The notes under the pieces: model-generated
Told to the model about the DNA's origin: nothing
Database searches by the model: none
The model's input: only the letters and a program-made list of their open reading frames with translations
Assembly (NCBI GenBank): GCA_934293575.1
Contig: CAKQYU010000004.1
Coordinates: forward strand, 124,001 to 188,000
Reading direction: 5' to 3'
DNA length: 64,000 nt
DNA from: an uncultured Lachnospiraceae bacterium
GTDB taxonomy: Bacteria > Bacillota > Clostridia > Lachnospirales > Lachnospiraceae
Shown here: positions 8,153-17,350 of the stretch, one piece after another
Numbering within the stretch: position 1 is the first letter of the stretch
Layout: the number at the start of each line of letters is the position of its first letter
Program-made: the position numbers and the translations under genes

Positions 8153-8914
8153 ATGGTTAAAATGATTATGCATGGCTGTAATGGTCATATGGGACAGGTA
8201 ATATCAGATTTAGTAGAGAAGGATCCGGACATTGAAATTGTTGCGGGTGTTGATCCGGCAAATAAAAGAACCCATGATTATCCGGTATTTCCATCACTTG
8301 CAGACTGCTATGTAGATGCAGATGTTATCATTGATTTTGCGGCAGCGGTTGCAGTTGATGCATTGTTAGAATACAGTGAGAAGAATTTGATTCCGGTTGT
8401 ATTATGTACAACGGGTTTATCGGAAGAACAGCTGGCTAAGGTAAAGGCAGCCAGTGAGAAGGTTGCAATTTTGAAATCGGCGAATATGTCATTGGGAATT
8501 AATACATTATTAAAACTGCTAAAAGATGCTGCAAAGGTATTTGGTACAGCCGGTTATGATATTGAAGTAGTAGAACAGCATCATCGTTTGAAAAAGGATG
8601 CTCCAAGCGGAACCGCATTGGCATTAGCAGATTCAATTAATGATGCACTTGGTAATCAATATGAGTATGTATATGACAGAAGCGGAAGAAGTGAGCAACG
8701 ACCGGATAAGGAGATTGGAATTTCTGCAGTGCGGGGAGGAACAATCGTTGGTGTTCATGATGTGATTTTTGCTGGAACGGATGAAGTGATTACATTTAAT
8801 CATACAGCATATTCCAAATCTGTATTTGCAAAGGGCGCAATTGAAGCAGGTAAGTTCCTTGCAGGAAAACCGGCAGGAATGTATGATATGGCAGATGTAA
8901 TTGACGCAAAATAA
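8153..8914 (+). CDS. dapB: 4-hydroxy-tetrahydrodipicolinate reductase (DapB)
   Basis: Reduces the DapA product with NAD(P)H in the lysine/diaminopimelate pathway. The 253-residue protein has an N-terminal Rossmann fold with HGCNGHMGQ (residues ~6-14) and the family signature EVVEQHHRLKKDAPSGTA, holding the catalytic histidine (His143/144) and Lys147. The AAAGGAAATTAACT spacer carries the ribosome site. It is the second gene of the riboswitch-controlled operon; a strong terminator closes the unit 15 bases after the stop. Confidence 0.97.
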   Translation: MVKMIMHGCNGHMGQVISDLVEKDPDIEIVAGVDPANKRTHDYPVFPSLADCYVDADVIIDFAAAVAVDALLEYSEKNLIPVVLCTTGLSEEQLAKVKAASEKVAILKSANMSLGINTLLKLLKDAAKVFGTAGYDIEVVEQHHRLKKDAPSGTALALADSINDALGNQYEYVYDRSGRSEQRPDKEIGISAVRGGTIVGVHDVIFAGTDEVITFNHTAYSKSVFAKGAIEAGKFLAGKPAGMYDMADVIDAK

Positions 8915-8929
8915 TATATTTGGAGAATG

Positions 8930-8955
8930 GGTACACTGATAAAGTGTACCTTTTT
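8930..8955 (+). terminator. Terminator after dapB
   Basis: GGTACACT (8930-8937) pairs with AGTGTACC (8943-8950) and is followed by TTTTT. Confidence 0.9.
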
Positions 8956-9017
8956 CTTGTTTTTCAAATCTTTCAATGATAAGATGAAAGGGAATTTAGG
9001 ACAGGCAGGTAAAGAAA

Positions 9018-10937
9018 ATGAAGGATGGTTTTTTAAAAGTTGCGGCTGCGTCAATTAAGCTAAAGGTAGCAGACACGGATTATAATGGAGAACAGATCTT
9101 AAATACAATAAAAACAGCAAATGAACAAAAGGTAAAGTTACTGGTATTTCCGGAGCTTTGCATTTCAGGCTATACCTGTGGAGACTTATTTTTACAGGAT
9201 AGCTTATTAGAAAGTTGTGAGAATGCACTTGAAGATTTATTAAAACAGACAGAAGCCTATGACATGTTATTTGTTGTGGGAATGCCATATATTTATAAGA
9301 ATAAGCTTTATAATGTTGCAGTATTTTGTAAATCCGGTGAAATCCTTATGATGGTTCCCAAAACCAATATTCCAAACTATCAGGAATTTTATGAGGCGAG
9401 ACACTTTGCAAAGGGAGAAGCCCATATGTCAGATTTTGTATCGGTAGCAGGGCAGGATGATGTTATGTTTGGAACTGATAAGCTGTTACAATGCATGAAC
9501 ATGAAAGAGCTTGTTATTGCCGGGGAAATTTGTGAAGATTTGTGGATTCCGGATTCCCCATCTGTAAGACATGCCCTTGCAGGTGCCACGATTATCTGTA
9601 ATCCTTCTGCCAGTGATGAGATTGCTACCAAGGCATCTTATCGTAAGAATCTGGTTGCCATGCAATCGGCAAAGCTGGTAGCGGGTTATATCTATGCGGA
9701 TGCAGGGAATGACGAATCTACACAGGATCTGGTGTATGGTGGTCATAACATCATTGCGGAGAACGGAAGTGTTCTTGCGGAGAGTGAATTATACAGTCAC
9801 GATCTGACGATTACAGAAATTGATGTAAAGAAGCTAAGCCATGAAAGAAGGAAAATGAATACATTCCGTAATGGTGATATCGATGAGGAATATGGAATCT
9901 GTTGCTTTTCTTTTGACAGACTGGAGGAAACATCCCTTACAAGAGGAATTTCCCGTACTCCGTTTGTACCGGCGGATGAGACAGTGAAAAAACAGCGTTG
10001 TGAAGAGATTCTAACCCTTCAGGCAATGGGTCTTAGAAAGCGGCTTGCTCATACAGGCTGTAAGACCTGTGTAATCGGTTTGTCCGGTGGCTTGGATTCC
10101 ACTCTTGCCTTACTGGTTACAGTTAAGGCGTATGATTTATTGGGGAAGGATCATAAGGATATTTTAGCAATTACCATGCCAGGCTTCGGAACTACGGACA
10201 GGACATATCAGAATGCGTTGGAGCTGGCGAAAGCACTGGGGACAACCATCCGGGAGATTTCTATTGTTGATTCCGTAAGACAGCATTTTAAGGATATCGG
10301 ACAAGAGGAATCGGTTCATGATGTAACTTACGAGAATTGTCAGGCGAGAGAACGTACCCAGATTCTTATGGATATTGCCAACAAGACAAACGGTATGGTA
10401 ATCGGAACCGGAGATATGTCAGAGATGGCACTGGGATGGGCAACTTACAACGGAGACCATATGTCCATGTATGCGGTAAATGTATCGATTCCAAAGACAC
10501 TGGTACGGTATTTGGTTGCCTACTATGCAGGTGAGACAGATGAGCGGACCGCAGCAGTACTGTGGGATGTATTGGATACCCCTGTAAGTCCGGAATTGCT
10601 GCCTCCGGAGAATGGAGAAATATCACAAAAGACAGAGGATATTGTCGGCCCATATGAGCTTCACGATTTCTACTTATATTATATGATGCGTTTTGGTTTT
10701 GCACCGGGGAAAATATATCGTCTTGCAAAGTATGCCTTTGCCGGAGTATATGAGGATGCAACGCTCTTAAAATGGATGAAGACATTTTACAGAAGATTCT
10801 TCTCCCAGCAGTTCAAACGTTCCTGTGTGCCGGACGGACCGAAGGTCGGTACCGTATCCCTTTCTCCGAGAGGAGACTGGCGTATGCCAAGTGACGCCTG
10901 TGCTGCAATCTGGATGAGAGAAATTGACAATCTATAG
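9018..10937 (+). CDS. nadE: Glutamine-dependent NAD+ synthase
   Basis: Converts nicotinate adenine dinucleotide to NAD+ using glutamine as ammonia source. The 639-residue protein has an N-terminal nitrilase-type glutaminase domain with Glu46 (PELCISGY), Lys115 (VPKTNIPNYQEFYE) and Cys172 (GEICEDLW). A C-terminal synthetase domain follows, with the PP-loop SGGLDST at ~356-362, plus GTGDMSEMALGW and PPENGEISQ. The length is right for the two-domain form. The ribosome site is modest (AGGTAAAG). A response regulator gene follows after 25 nt with its own strong ribosome site, so the two may share a transcript without a functional link. Confidence 0.96.
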   Translation: MKDGFLKVAAASIKLKVADTDYNGEQILNTIKTANEQKVKLLVFPELCISGYTCGDLFLQDSLLESCENALEDLLKQTEAYDMLFVVGMPYIYKNKLYNVAVFCKSGEILMMVPKTNIPNYQEFYEARHFAKGEAHMSDFVSVAGQDDVMFGTDKLLQCMNMKELVIAGEICEDLWIPDSPSVRHALAGATIICNPSASDEIATKASYRKNLVAMQSAKLVAGYIYADAGNDESTQDLVYGGHNIIAENGSVLAESELYSHDLTITEIDVKKLSHERRKMNTFRNGDIDEEYGICCFSFDRLEETSLTRGISRTPFVPADETVKKQRCEEILTLQAMGLRKRLAHTGCKTCVIGLSGGLDSTLALLVTVKAYDLLGKDHKDILAITMPGFGTTDRTYQNALELAKALGTTIREISIVDSVRQHFKDIGQEESVHDVTYENCQARERTQILMDIANKTNGMVIGTGDMSEMALGWATYNGDHMSMYAVNVSIPKTLVRYLVAYYAGETDERTAAVLWDVLDTPVSPELLPPENGEISQKTEDIVGPYELHDFYLYYMMRFGFAPGKIYRLAKYAFAGVYEDATLLKWMKTFYRRFFSQQFKRSCVPDGPKVGTVSLSPRGDWRMPSDACAAIWMREIDNL

Positions 10938-10962
10938 AGTGTGGATTTACAGGAGGCATTAA

Positions 10963-11646
10963 ATGCAAGAGCAGTTTAAGATATTAATTGTGGAGGATGA
11001 TAAGGATGTCGGCGAGATGATGAAAGCTCATTTGGAAAAATGGGCATATCAGGTGGCGCTGGCAGAGGATTTTCAGGACATACTGGGTGAGGTATCCAGA
11101 TTTTCACCGGAGTTAATTTTGCTGGATATTACACTTCCGTACTATAACGGTTTTTACTGGTGTAAGGAGATTCGAAGATTATTTAAGATTCCCATTGTAT
11201 TTATTTCTTCCGCAGATGACAATATGAATATTGTAATGGCGATGGATATGGGTGGTGACGATTTTATTGCCAAGCCATTTGATCTGGTGGTTCTTACTGC
11301 AAAAATCGGCGCGATTATCAGAAGAAGCTATTCTTATTCCGGAAGGGTGAATGCCATAGAGCACAAGGGAGCGGTTCTGAATTTGTTGGATGGTACGATG
11401 GTTTATCAGGGAAAGAAAACGGATTTTTCCAAAAATGAATTTCAGATTCTGGAACTGCTTATGGAGAACAAGGGCAATATTGTGAGCCGGGATACCATTA
11501 TGATGCAGTTATGGGATGATGAGAATTTTATCGACGATAATACCTTGACCGTAAATATTACAAGAATAAGGAAAAAACTAAAGGAAATCGGATTAGAAGA
11601 TTTTGTGACGACCAAAAAGGGTAGTGGTTACATGATAGAGGATTAG
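10963..11646 (+). CDS. OmpR-family response regulator, BceR-like
   Basis: A 227-residue regulator with a receiver domain (phospho-acceptor Asp55 in LLDITLPYYNG, the KPF turn in AKPFDLVV) and a C-terminal winged-helix domain (FSKNEFQILELLMENKGNIVS, NTLTVNITRIRKKL). Its cognate kinase follows after 7 nt and a Bce-type ABC transporter comes next, so it very likely belongs to the antimicrobial-peptide sensing modules typified by BceRS-BceAB. It would activate transporter genes on phosphorylation. Strong AGGAGG ribosome site. Confidence 0.9.
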   Translation: MQEQFKILIVEDDKDVGEMMKAHLEKWAYQVALAEDFQDILGEVSRFSPELILLDITLPYYNGFYWCKEIRRLFKIPIVFISSADDNMNIVMAMDMGGDDFIAKPFDLVVLTAKIGAIIRRSYSYSGRVNAIEHKGAVLNLLDGTMVYQGKKTDFSKNEFQILELLMENKGNIVSRDTIMMQLWDDENFIDDNTLTVNITRIRKKLKEIGLEDFVTTKKGSGYMIED

Positions 11647-11653
11647 TCAGAAG

Positions 11654-12643
11654 ATGAGGAAAGAGTATTTGTTGAAAAAATATATAAAAGAGCATAAGCT
11701 GACATATTGTTTTATTATCATTTGGATTCTTATATTTATGCTTGTTTTCCGGCTCATGGATATCTCTTTATCGGTAATTCATTATCCTCTTTTTCTTTGT
11801 GTAACCATTTTTCTTGTGATTACAATCTTTGATTTCCTACATTATAAAGAAGAACATGAAAAAAGAATCCACTGTCTGGAGGCAATCGATGTCACCATAG
11901 AAAATCTGCCGGTGGGGAAATCTTTGGCGGAGCAGGATTACCGTATGTTGCTGCAGGAATTGATGAACCGGAAAAATGCAGTGATTTTTCAGGAGAAAAA
12001 TGCCAGAGAGAATCTGCTTTCCTATACTACCATATGGACTCATCAGATTAAAACACCCCTTACGGCTCTGCAGCTGATGTGCTCTGATTTGGAGAATCCG
12101 TTAAGAAGTGATATGTTAGCCCGATTGTTTGAGATTGAACAGTACGGAGATATGATGTTACAGTATCTGCGTCTAGAGGGTGGGCAGGGGGATTATGTTT
12201 TTAAAGAATATTCCGTAAAAAGCATGGTGAATCAGGCAGTTAAGTATTATGCCAGAATTTTCATTTCCAAGGGGATTACGGTAAACGTTCAAATACCGGA
12301 TGACAGTACCGTCGTTACGGATGAAAAATGGATGGTGTTTGTATTAAAACAGATTATATCCAACAGCTTGAAATACACCAAAAAAGGAAGAATTACCATT
12401 ACCCAAAGTGAAGGAGGAATCCTGATTTGTGATACGGGAATCGGCATTGCACCGGAGGAGCTGCCTCGCATTATGGAACGGGGATATACCGGTTATAATG
12501 GAAGAAAGGATAAAAAAGCAACCGGTATCGGCTTGTATCTTGTGAATCAGATTTTAGGAAAGTTAAATCATGATATCCGGATAACCTCTAAGGTAAATGA
12601 GGGAACGCAGGTAGAAATTATATTCAACATTACAAAATCGTAA
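11654..12643 (+). CDS. Intramembrane-sensing histidine kinase, BceS-like
   Basis: A 329-residue kinase with two N-terminal membrane helices (about residues 17-35 and 42-60) and almost no extracellular loop, the hallmark of intramembrane-sensing kinases that depend on their ABC transporter partner. The H-box is TTIWTHQIKTPLTAL (His130). The ATPase domain shows the N-box ISNSLKYTKKG, ICDTGIGIAPEEL and KATGIGLYLV. It sits between its regulator gene and the BceA/BceB-like genes, so it probably senses peptide antibiotics via the transporter. Confidence 0.92.
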   Translation: MRKEYLLKKYIKEHKLTYCFIIIWILIFMLVFRLMDISLSVIHYPLFLCVTIFLVITIFDFLHYKEEHEKRIHCLEAIDVTIENLPVGKSLAEQDYRMLLQELMNRKNAVIFQEKNARENLLSYTTIWTHQIKTPLTALQLMCSDLENPLRSDMLARLFEIEQYGDMMLQYLRLEGGQGDYVFKEYSVKSMVNQAVKYYARIFISKGITVNVQIPDDSTVVTDEKWMVFVLKQIISNSLKYTKKGRITITQSEGGILICDTGIGIAPEELPRIMERGYTGYNGRKDKKATGIGLYLVNQILGKLNHDIRITSKVNEGTQVEIIFNITKS

Positions 12644-12651
12644 GGTTAAGA

Positions 12652-12697
12652 AAGAAAATGTAAGCCTAACTTAAGGTAACGCATTTTCTTTTGTTTT
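12652..12697 (+). terminator. Hairpin with T-run between kinase and ABC transporter genes
   Basis: AAGAAAATG (12652-12660) pairs exactly with CATTTTCTT (12682-12690), followed by TTGTTTT. It may end the regulator/kinase transcript or attenuate read-through into the ABC genes. The usual BceR-type promoter for the transporter would lie here, but I cannot place one with confidence. Confidence 0.65.
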
Positions 12698-12733
12698 ATG
12701 ATAGGGACAGAAATGAATTAGGAGGGAAAAGGA

Positions 12734-13501
12734 ATGGCTTTATTAGAAGTAAAACAACTGAAAAAAATCTATACAACCCGATTTGGAGGCAATAAGGTTG
12801 AAGCTCTTTCTGATGTGAATTTTTCTGTCGAAGAGGGTGAGTATGTTGCAATTATGGGAGAATCCGGTTCCGGTAAGACAACGCTGCTTAATATATTGGC
12901 ATCGGTAGACCGGCCAACCTCCGGAGAGGTTTCTTTAAATGGAAGAAGCTTTTCCGATATTAAGGAAGGGGAACTGGCAAAATTCAGAAGAGAGCATTTA
13001 GGCTTTGTATATCAGGATTTTAACCTGTTGGATAATTTTTCTTTGGAGGATAACATTTATCTGCCATTGGTACTGGCAGGCAAGAAATATAAGGATATGG
13101 TGGGACAGCTTATAGAGCTTTCCAAACGCCTTGGAATAGAAGGTCTGCTTAAGAAATATCCATACGAGGTTTCCGGTGGTCAGAAGCAGCGGGTAGCCGT
13201 GGCAAGAGCAATGATTACCAATCCGGATATCATATTGGCTGATGAGCCTACCGGTGCTTTGGATTCTAAGTCAACGGGAGATTTACTTGGCATTTTTCAG
13301 CAGCTGCACGATGACGGACAGACTATTTTAATGGTAACCCATAGTGTAAGGGCAGCTTCCCATGCCAGCCGGGTGTTATTTATCAAGGATGGTGTGATTT
13401 TCCACCAGCTATATAAGGGAAATATGAACAATGATGAAATGTATCGTAAAATATCAGATACCTTAACGGTATTATTGGCAGGTGGTGATCAGCATGAATA
13501 A
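12734..13501 (+). CDS. ABC transporter ATP-binding protein, BceA-like
   Basis: A 255-residue ATPase of the MacB/Bce branch. It has Walker A GESGSGKTT (~residues 40-48), a Q-loop in YQDFNLLDNF, the signature SGGQKQRVAVARAM, Walker B ILADEPTGALD and the switch histidine in VTHSVRAA. Ribosome site GGAGGGAAAAGG. It overlaps the permease gene by 8 bases, as expected for a coupled ATPase/permease pair. With the upstream two-component genes it suggests a peptide-antibiotic detoxification and flux-sensing module. Confidence 0.95.
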   Translation: MALLEVKQLKKIYTTRFGGNKVEALSDVNFSVEEGEYVAIMGESGSGKTTLLNILASVDRPTSGEVSLNGRSFSDIKEGELAKFRREHLGFVYQDFNLLDNFSLEDNIYLPLVLAGKKYKDMVGQLIELSKRLGIEGLLKKYPYEVSGGQKQRVAVARAMITNPDIILADEPTGALDSKSTGDLLGIFQQLHDDGQTILMVTHSVRAASHASRVLFIKDGVIFHQLYKGNMNNDEMYRKISDTLTVLLAGGDQHE

Positions 13502-15497
13502 GGGAATTTATGGCAAGCTGGCATACCAGAGTGTATCAAAGAATAAAAATATATTTTATCCGTTTCTTCTTTCCGGAACTGTAATGGTAGCTATGTTTTA
13601 TATATTAAGCAGTATTCTGGTGGAGGTAAATCATAGTACATTTATTGGAAATCATTCCATGGCAATTCTGTTGGATATCGGACAAAAAATATGTGGGTTC
13701 TTTTCGGCATTGATTATTTTTTATACCAATCGTTTCCTTATGAAAAAGCAGTCTAAGGAATTTGGTTTGTACAGTATGCTTGGAATGGAGAAACGACATC
13801 TGATTAAAGTAATTTTATGGGAGACTGTGGGGCTCGGTGCTTTTTGCATCATCGCCGGAATTTTAACCGGAGTTGTATTTTCTAAGCTCCTTTACATGGT
13901 TTTACTGAAGCTTTTACGTCTTCATGCTGCAATAGAATTTAATCTGGAGACTACTGCTGTTATTTGGACCGTAATTTTGTATATCGTTGTTTTTGCCTTG
14001 CTGTTGATTTTTAACTGTATTCAAATTCTTCGGATGAAACCGATGGAGCTGATGAGAGAGGGCCGCGCCGGTGAGAAGGAGCCGAAAGCAAAATGGCTGT
14101 TGGCACTGATTGGCTTAGGCTGTTTAGGCTTTGGTTATTATTTTGCACTTACCACGAAAAATCCGATGCAGGCATTGGATACGTTTTTCCCTGCGGTGTT
14201 ACTGGTTATTATCGGCACGTATCTTCTTTTCATGAGTGGAAGTATTGCATTGATTAAGCTGTTGAAGAAAAACAAGAAATTTTATTATCACAAGAAACAT
14301 TTCGTAACGGTTTCCGGGTTGATGTATCGAATGAAACAGAATGCGGTGGGTCTGGCAAGTATTTGTATCTTAAGTACGGCTGTGCTGGTTGTTTTATCCA
14401 CAACGGTATGTCTCTATGCGGCAATGGACGATATTTTGGATAACCGTTATCCAAAGGATGTTATGGTAAATGTGGTCATGGAAACGGAAGAACAGGAAAA
14501 AATGCTGGAAAAGGGCTTGATTCAGAAGGCATCTGCTGATATGGCTAAGAAGAAGCATGTAAAACTTGGGGAGGATCAGGCTTATTATGGATTAAGCTGT
14601 TCGGTTCAAAAGACAGAAAACGGATTTTCCGGCGGGATAAATGATTTCGACAAAATGATTAACTTACAGGTTATTCCTTTGGCGGATTATAATGCAAAGT
14701 GTAAGGAAAATGAGATACTACAGCCGGATGAGGTTTTGTTGTGGTCGGATGAAGCTGTTGATACGAAAAATGCATTGCAGATTGGAGAAAAAACCTATCA
14801 TATAAAAAAGGTATTACAAGGCAGACCGGATAGCGGTGATACCGGGATAAGCGGGGTAAAGGAATATTTTATGGTGGTTTCCGATTTGCAGCAGTTAAAA
14901 AAAGTGCGGAACAGTTTGAATGAAACCTATTCTTCCGGAGAGTTGTCTATTAATTATTATTATAATTTTAATCTGTCGGGAAAGAAGAAGGATAAGATAT
15001 CATATTGTGAAACTGTCCGGGATGCATATTTGGAAACAGGAATTGACCACATCGGAAGTGTGGATAACCGATATACTTCGGAACAGGATTTTTATGATAT
15101 ATTTGGCAGCCTTTTGTTTATCGGATTGTTTATTGGAGCATTGTTCCTGATGACTACCGTTATGATTATCTATTATAAGCAGATTTCGGAAGGCTATGAT
15201 GATAAAGACAGATTTTTGATTATGCAAAAGGTAGGCATGAGCCAGAAGGAGGTAAAGGATGTGATTCAGAATCAGATTCTTCTTGTTTTCTTCCTTCCGT
15301 TGGTGGTGGCGATTATTCATATTGCATTTGCATTTAATATTGTGTGCAAGATGCTTAGCATGTTTTACATGGGAGATACCGGTTTGTATGTTCTGAATAC
15401 TGTTATTACAATCGTTGTATTTGCAGTTGTGTATGCTTTAATCTATCGGGCGACTGCAAGACAGTATTACCGTATTACAAGTATGAAAACGGCATAG
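13494..15497 (+). CDS. ABC transporter permease, BceB-like (FtsX family)
   Basis: A 667-residue membrane protein with the Bce permease layout: first helix at ~19-40, a pair and a further group of helices up to ~residue 310, a large soluble extracytoplasmic domain (~310-520), then three C-terminal helices starting at FGSLLFIGLFIGALF. The start at 13494 is preferred over upstream GTG codons because AGGTGGTGAT precedes the ATG and the coding overlap with the ATPase is then only 8 bases. The extracytoplasmic domain is the expected ligand-sensing part. A palindrome and the pyrG promoter follow the stop. Confidence 0.93.
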   Translation: MNKGIYGKLAYQSVSKNKNIFYPFLLSGTVMVAMFYILSSILVEVNHSTFIGNHSMAILLDIGQKICGFFSALIIFYTNRFLMKKQSKEFGLYSMLGMEKRHLIKVILWETVGLGAFCIIAGILTGVVFSKLLYMVLLKLLRLHAAIEFNLETTAVIWTVILYIVVFALLLIFNCIQILRMKPMELMREGRAGEKEPKAKWLLALIGLGCLGFGYYFALTTKNPMQALDTFFPAVLLVIIGTYLLFMSGSIALIKLLKKNKKFYYHKKHFVTVSGLMYRMKQNAVGLASICILSTAVLVVLSTTVCLYAAMDDILDNRYPKDVMVNVVMETEEQEKMLEKGLIQKASADMAKKKHVKLGEDQAYYGLSCSVQKTENGFSGGINDFDKMINLQVIPLADYNAKCKENEILQPDEVLLWSDEAVDTKNALQIGEKTYHIKKVLQGRPDSGDTGISGVKEYFMVVSDLQQLKKVRNSLNETYSSGELSINYYYNFNLSGKKKDKISYCETVRDAYLETGIDHIGSVDNRYTSEQDFYDIFGSLLFIGLFIGALFLMTTVMIIYYKQISEGYDDKDRFLIMQKVGMSQKEVKDVIQNQILLVFFLPLVVAIIHIAFAFNIVCKMLSMFYMGDTGLYVLNTVITIVVFAVVYALIYRATARQYYRITSMKTA

Positions 15498-15527
15498 AAA
15501 TTTTTCATTCTTTAAACAACAAAATAT

Positions 15528-15549
15528 ATATGTTATAGATGTAACATAT
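15528..15549. repeat. Palindrome just upstream of the pyrG -35 box
   Basis: ATATGTTA (15528-15535) and TAACATAT (15542-15549) are exact inverted arms around a 6-base loop, ending 5 bp before the -35 hexamer. It may be an operator or a weak end-of-transcript hairpin for the upstream permease; there is no clear T-run. Confidence 0.4.
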
Positions 15550-15554
15550 TTCAT

Positions 15555-15583
15555 TTGACAAATATTATAACATGGTGCATAAT
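15555..15583 (+). promoter_or_regulatory. Promoter of pyrG
   Basis: TTGACA (15555-15560), 17-bp spacer, CATAAT (15578-15583). The predicted start at ~15590 would give a ~100-base leader containing a terminator-like hairpin. Confidence 0.75.
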
Positions 15584-15598
15584 AGCAATGGTTTGGTC

Positions 15599-15637
15599 AA
15601 GGGGGATAGAAGCGTGTGGTTTTTGTCCCCTTTTTTT
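15599..15637 (+). terminator. Leader attenuator hairpin before pyrG
   Basis: AAGGGGG (15599-15605) pairs with TCCCCTT (15626-15632), followed by an unbroken T-run to 15637. It lies between the pyrG promoter and its start codon, so it should cut off part of the pyrG transcripts. Leader attenuation of pyrG is known in Firmicutes. Confidence 0.7.
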
Positions 15638-15691
15638 AATAATGGAAAGAAATTGGAAGAAAATACTTAAAAAAAGAAGGAGGATGAGGAG

Positions 15692-17299
15692 ATGGCTGTG
15701 AAGTATGTATTTGTTACCGGTGGTGTGGTTTCAGGTCTTGGAAAGGGTATAACCGGCTCTTCTCTGGGACGTTTGTTAAAGGCAAGAGGATATAAGGTTA
15801 CCATGCAGAAATTTGATCCTTATATTAATGTTGACCCGGGAACCATGAATCCGATTCAGCATGGAGAGGTTTTTGTTACGGATGATGGAACAGAGACAGA
15901 TTTGGATTTGGGTCATTATGAGCGTTTTATAGATGAAAGTCTGGATCGTAATTCCAATGTAACCACAGGAAAGATTTACTGGTCGGTATTACAGAAGGAA
16001 AGACATGGTGATTACGGCGGAGGTACCGTTCAGGTAATTCCTCATATTACCAATGAGATTAAAAGCCGCTTTTACAGAAATGATGAAGCGGATAACCATA
16101 TTGCCATTATTGAGGTAGGTGGAACCGTAGGAGATATTGAAAGTCAGCCATTCTTAGAAGCTATTCGTCAGTTCCAGCATGAAGTGGGACATGAGAATGC
16201 CATCCTGATCCATGTAACCTTGATTCCTTATCTGAAGGCATCGGGAGAGTTAAAAACAAAACCAACCCAGCAGAGTGTAAAAGAGCTTCAGGGTATGGGA
16301 CTTTGGCCGGATGTTTTGGTATGTAGAAGTGAATATGAGATACCGGAGGATTTGCGGGCAAAGATTGCGCTGTTTTGTAATGTTCCGGTTCAGAATGTAT
16401 TGCAGAATCTGGATGTGGAGTATTTATATGAGGCACCTCTTGCTATGGAAAAAGAAAATCTTGCAAAGGTTGTTTGTGAAGCACTTCACATTGATTGTCC
16501 GGAGCCTGACCTTGCAGATTGGAATGATATGATAGAGAACTTGAGAAATCCAAAGTGTGATGTTACAATTGCTATGGTTGGTAAATATATTCAGTTACAT
16601 GATGCATATTTAAGTGTTGTAGAGGCATTAAAGCATGGTGGTATTGCAGCCAGAGCATCTGTTAATATCAAATGGATAGATTCTGAGGAAATAACAGAAG
16701 AAAATGTTTCTGAATTATTGGCGGATGTAGACGGAGTTTTGGTTCCGGGAGGCTTTGGAACAAGAGGAACGGAAGGCAAGATTACAGCAATTCAGTATGC
16801 CCGGGAGAACAAGCTCCCATTCCTTGGTATCTGTCTTGGTATGCAGATGGCATTGGTGGAATATGCAAGACATGTTTTGGGAAAGGCAGATGCCAACAGT
16901 GTAGAGTTAAATCCTGATACCAGCTATCCGGTCATTGACCTGATGCCGGATCAAAAGGGTATCACCGATATTGGTGGAACGTTACGTCTTGGCGCATATC
17001 CTTGTGTATTGAAGGAAGGAAGCCTTGCTGAAAAATTATATGGCAAGCGGGAGATTTCAGAACGTCACAGACATCGTTATGAGGTTAATAATGAATATCG
17101 AAAAGATTTTGAAGATGCAGGAGTAATCTTTTCAGGGCAATCTCCGGACGGAAGAATTGTGGAGATGTTAGAGCTTGAGAATCATCCGTATTTTATTGCA
17201 ACCCAGGGACATCCTGAATTCAAGTCTCGTCCGAATAAGGCACATCCTTTGTTCAGAGGCTTAATTGAGAGTGCAGTTGCAAAAAAATGTGAGAAATAA
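15692..17299 (+). CDS. pyrG: CTP synthase
   Basis: Makes CTP from UTP with ATP and glutamine, the last step of pyrimidine nucleotide synthesis. The 535-residue protein has the usual two domains. The synthetase domain opens with KYVFVTGGVVSGLGKG (P-loop) and holds NVDPGTMNP and GGTVGDIES. The C-terminal class I glutaminase domain has the oxyanion loop VPGGFGTRG, the nucleophile Cys in LGICLGMQMA, and the late His/Glu in GHPEFKSRP. Strong ribosome site AGGAGGATGAGGAG. The leader carries a promoter and an attenuator. The gene downstream, cheB, starts 51 nt later. Confidence 0.98.
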   Translation: MAVKYVFVTGGVVSGLGKGITGSSLGRLLKARGYKVTMQKFDPYINVDPGTMNPIQHGEVFVTDDGTETDLDLGHYERFIDESLDRNSNVTTGKIYWSVLQKERHGDYGGGTVQVIPHITNEIKSRFYRNDEADNHIAIIEVGGTVGDIESQPFLEAIRQFQHEVGHENAILIHVTLIPYLKASGELKTKPTQQSVKELQGMGLWPDVLVCRSEYEIPEDLRAKIALFCNVPVQNVLQNLDVEYLYEAPLAMEKENLAKVVCEALHIDCPEPDLADWNDMIENLRNPKCDVTIAMVGKYIQLHDAYLSVVEALKHGGIAARASVNIKWIDSEEITEENVSELLADVDGVLVPGGFGTRGTEGKITAIQYARENKLPFLGICLGMQMALVEYARHVLGKADANSVELNPDTSYPVIDLMPDQKGITDIGGTLRLGAYPCVLKEGSLAEKLYGKREISERHRHRYEVNNEYRKDFEDAGVIFSGQSPDGRIVEMLELENHPYFIATQGHPEFKSRPNKAHPLFRGLIESAVAKKCEK

Positions 17300-17350
17300 T
17301 CCTTTGACCATGATATATCCTGCTGCATTTTGGAATCCGGAGGAATGATA

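Noticed and set aside
15584..15600. CTP-dependent reiterative transcription start of the Bacillus pyrG type
   Set aside because: The predicted start region reads GGTTT, not GGGC, so the classic mechanism is not supported by the sequence.
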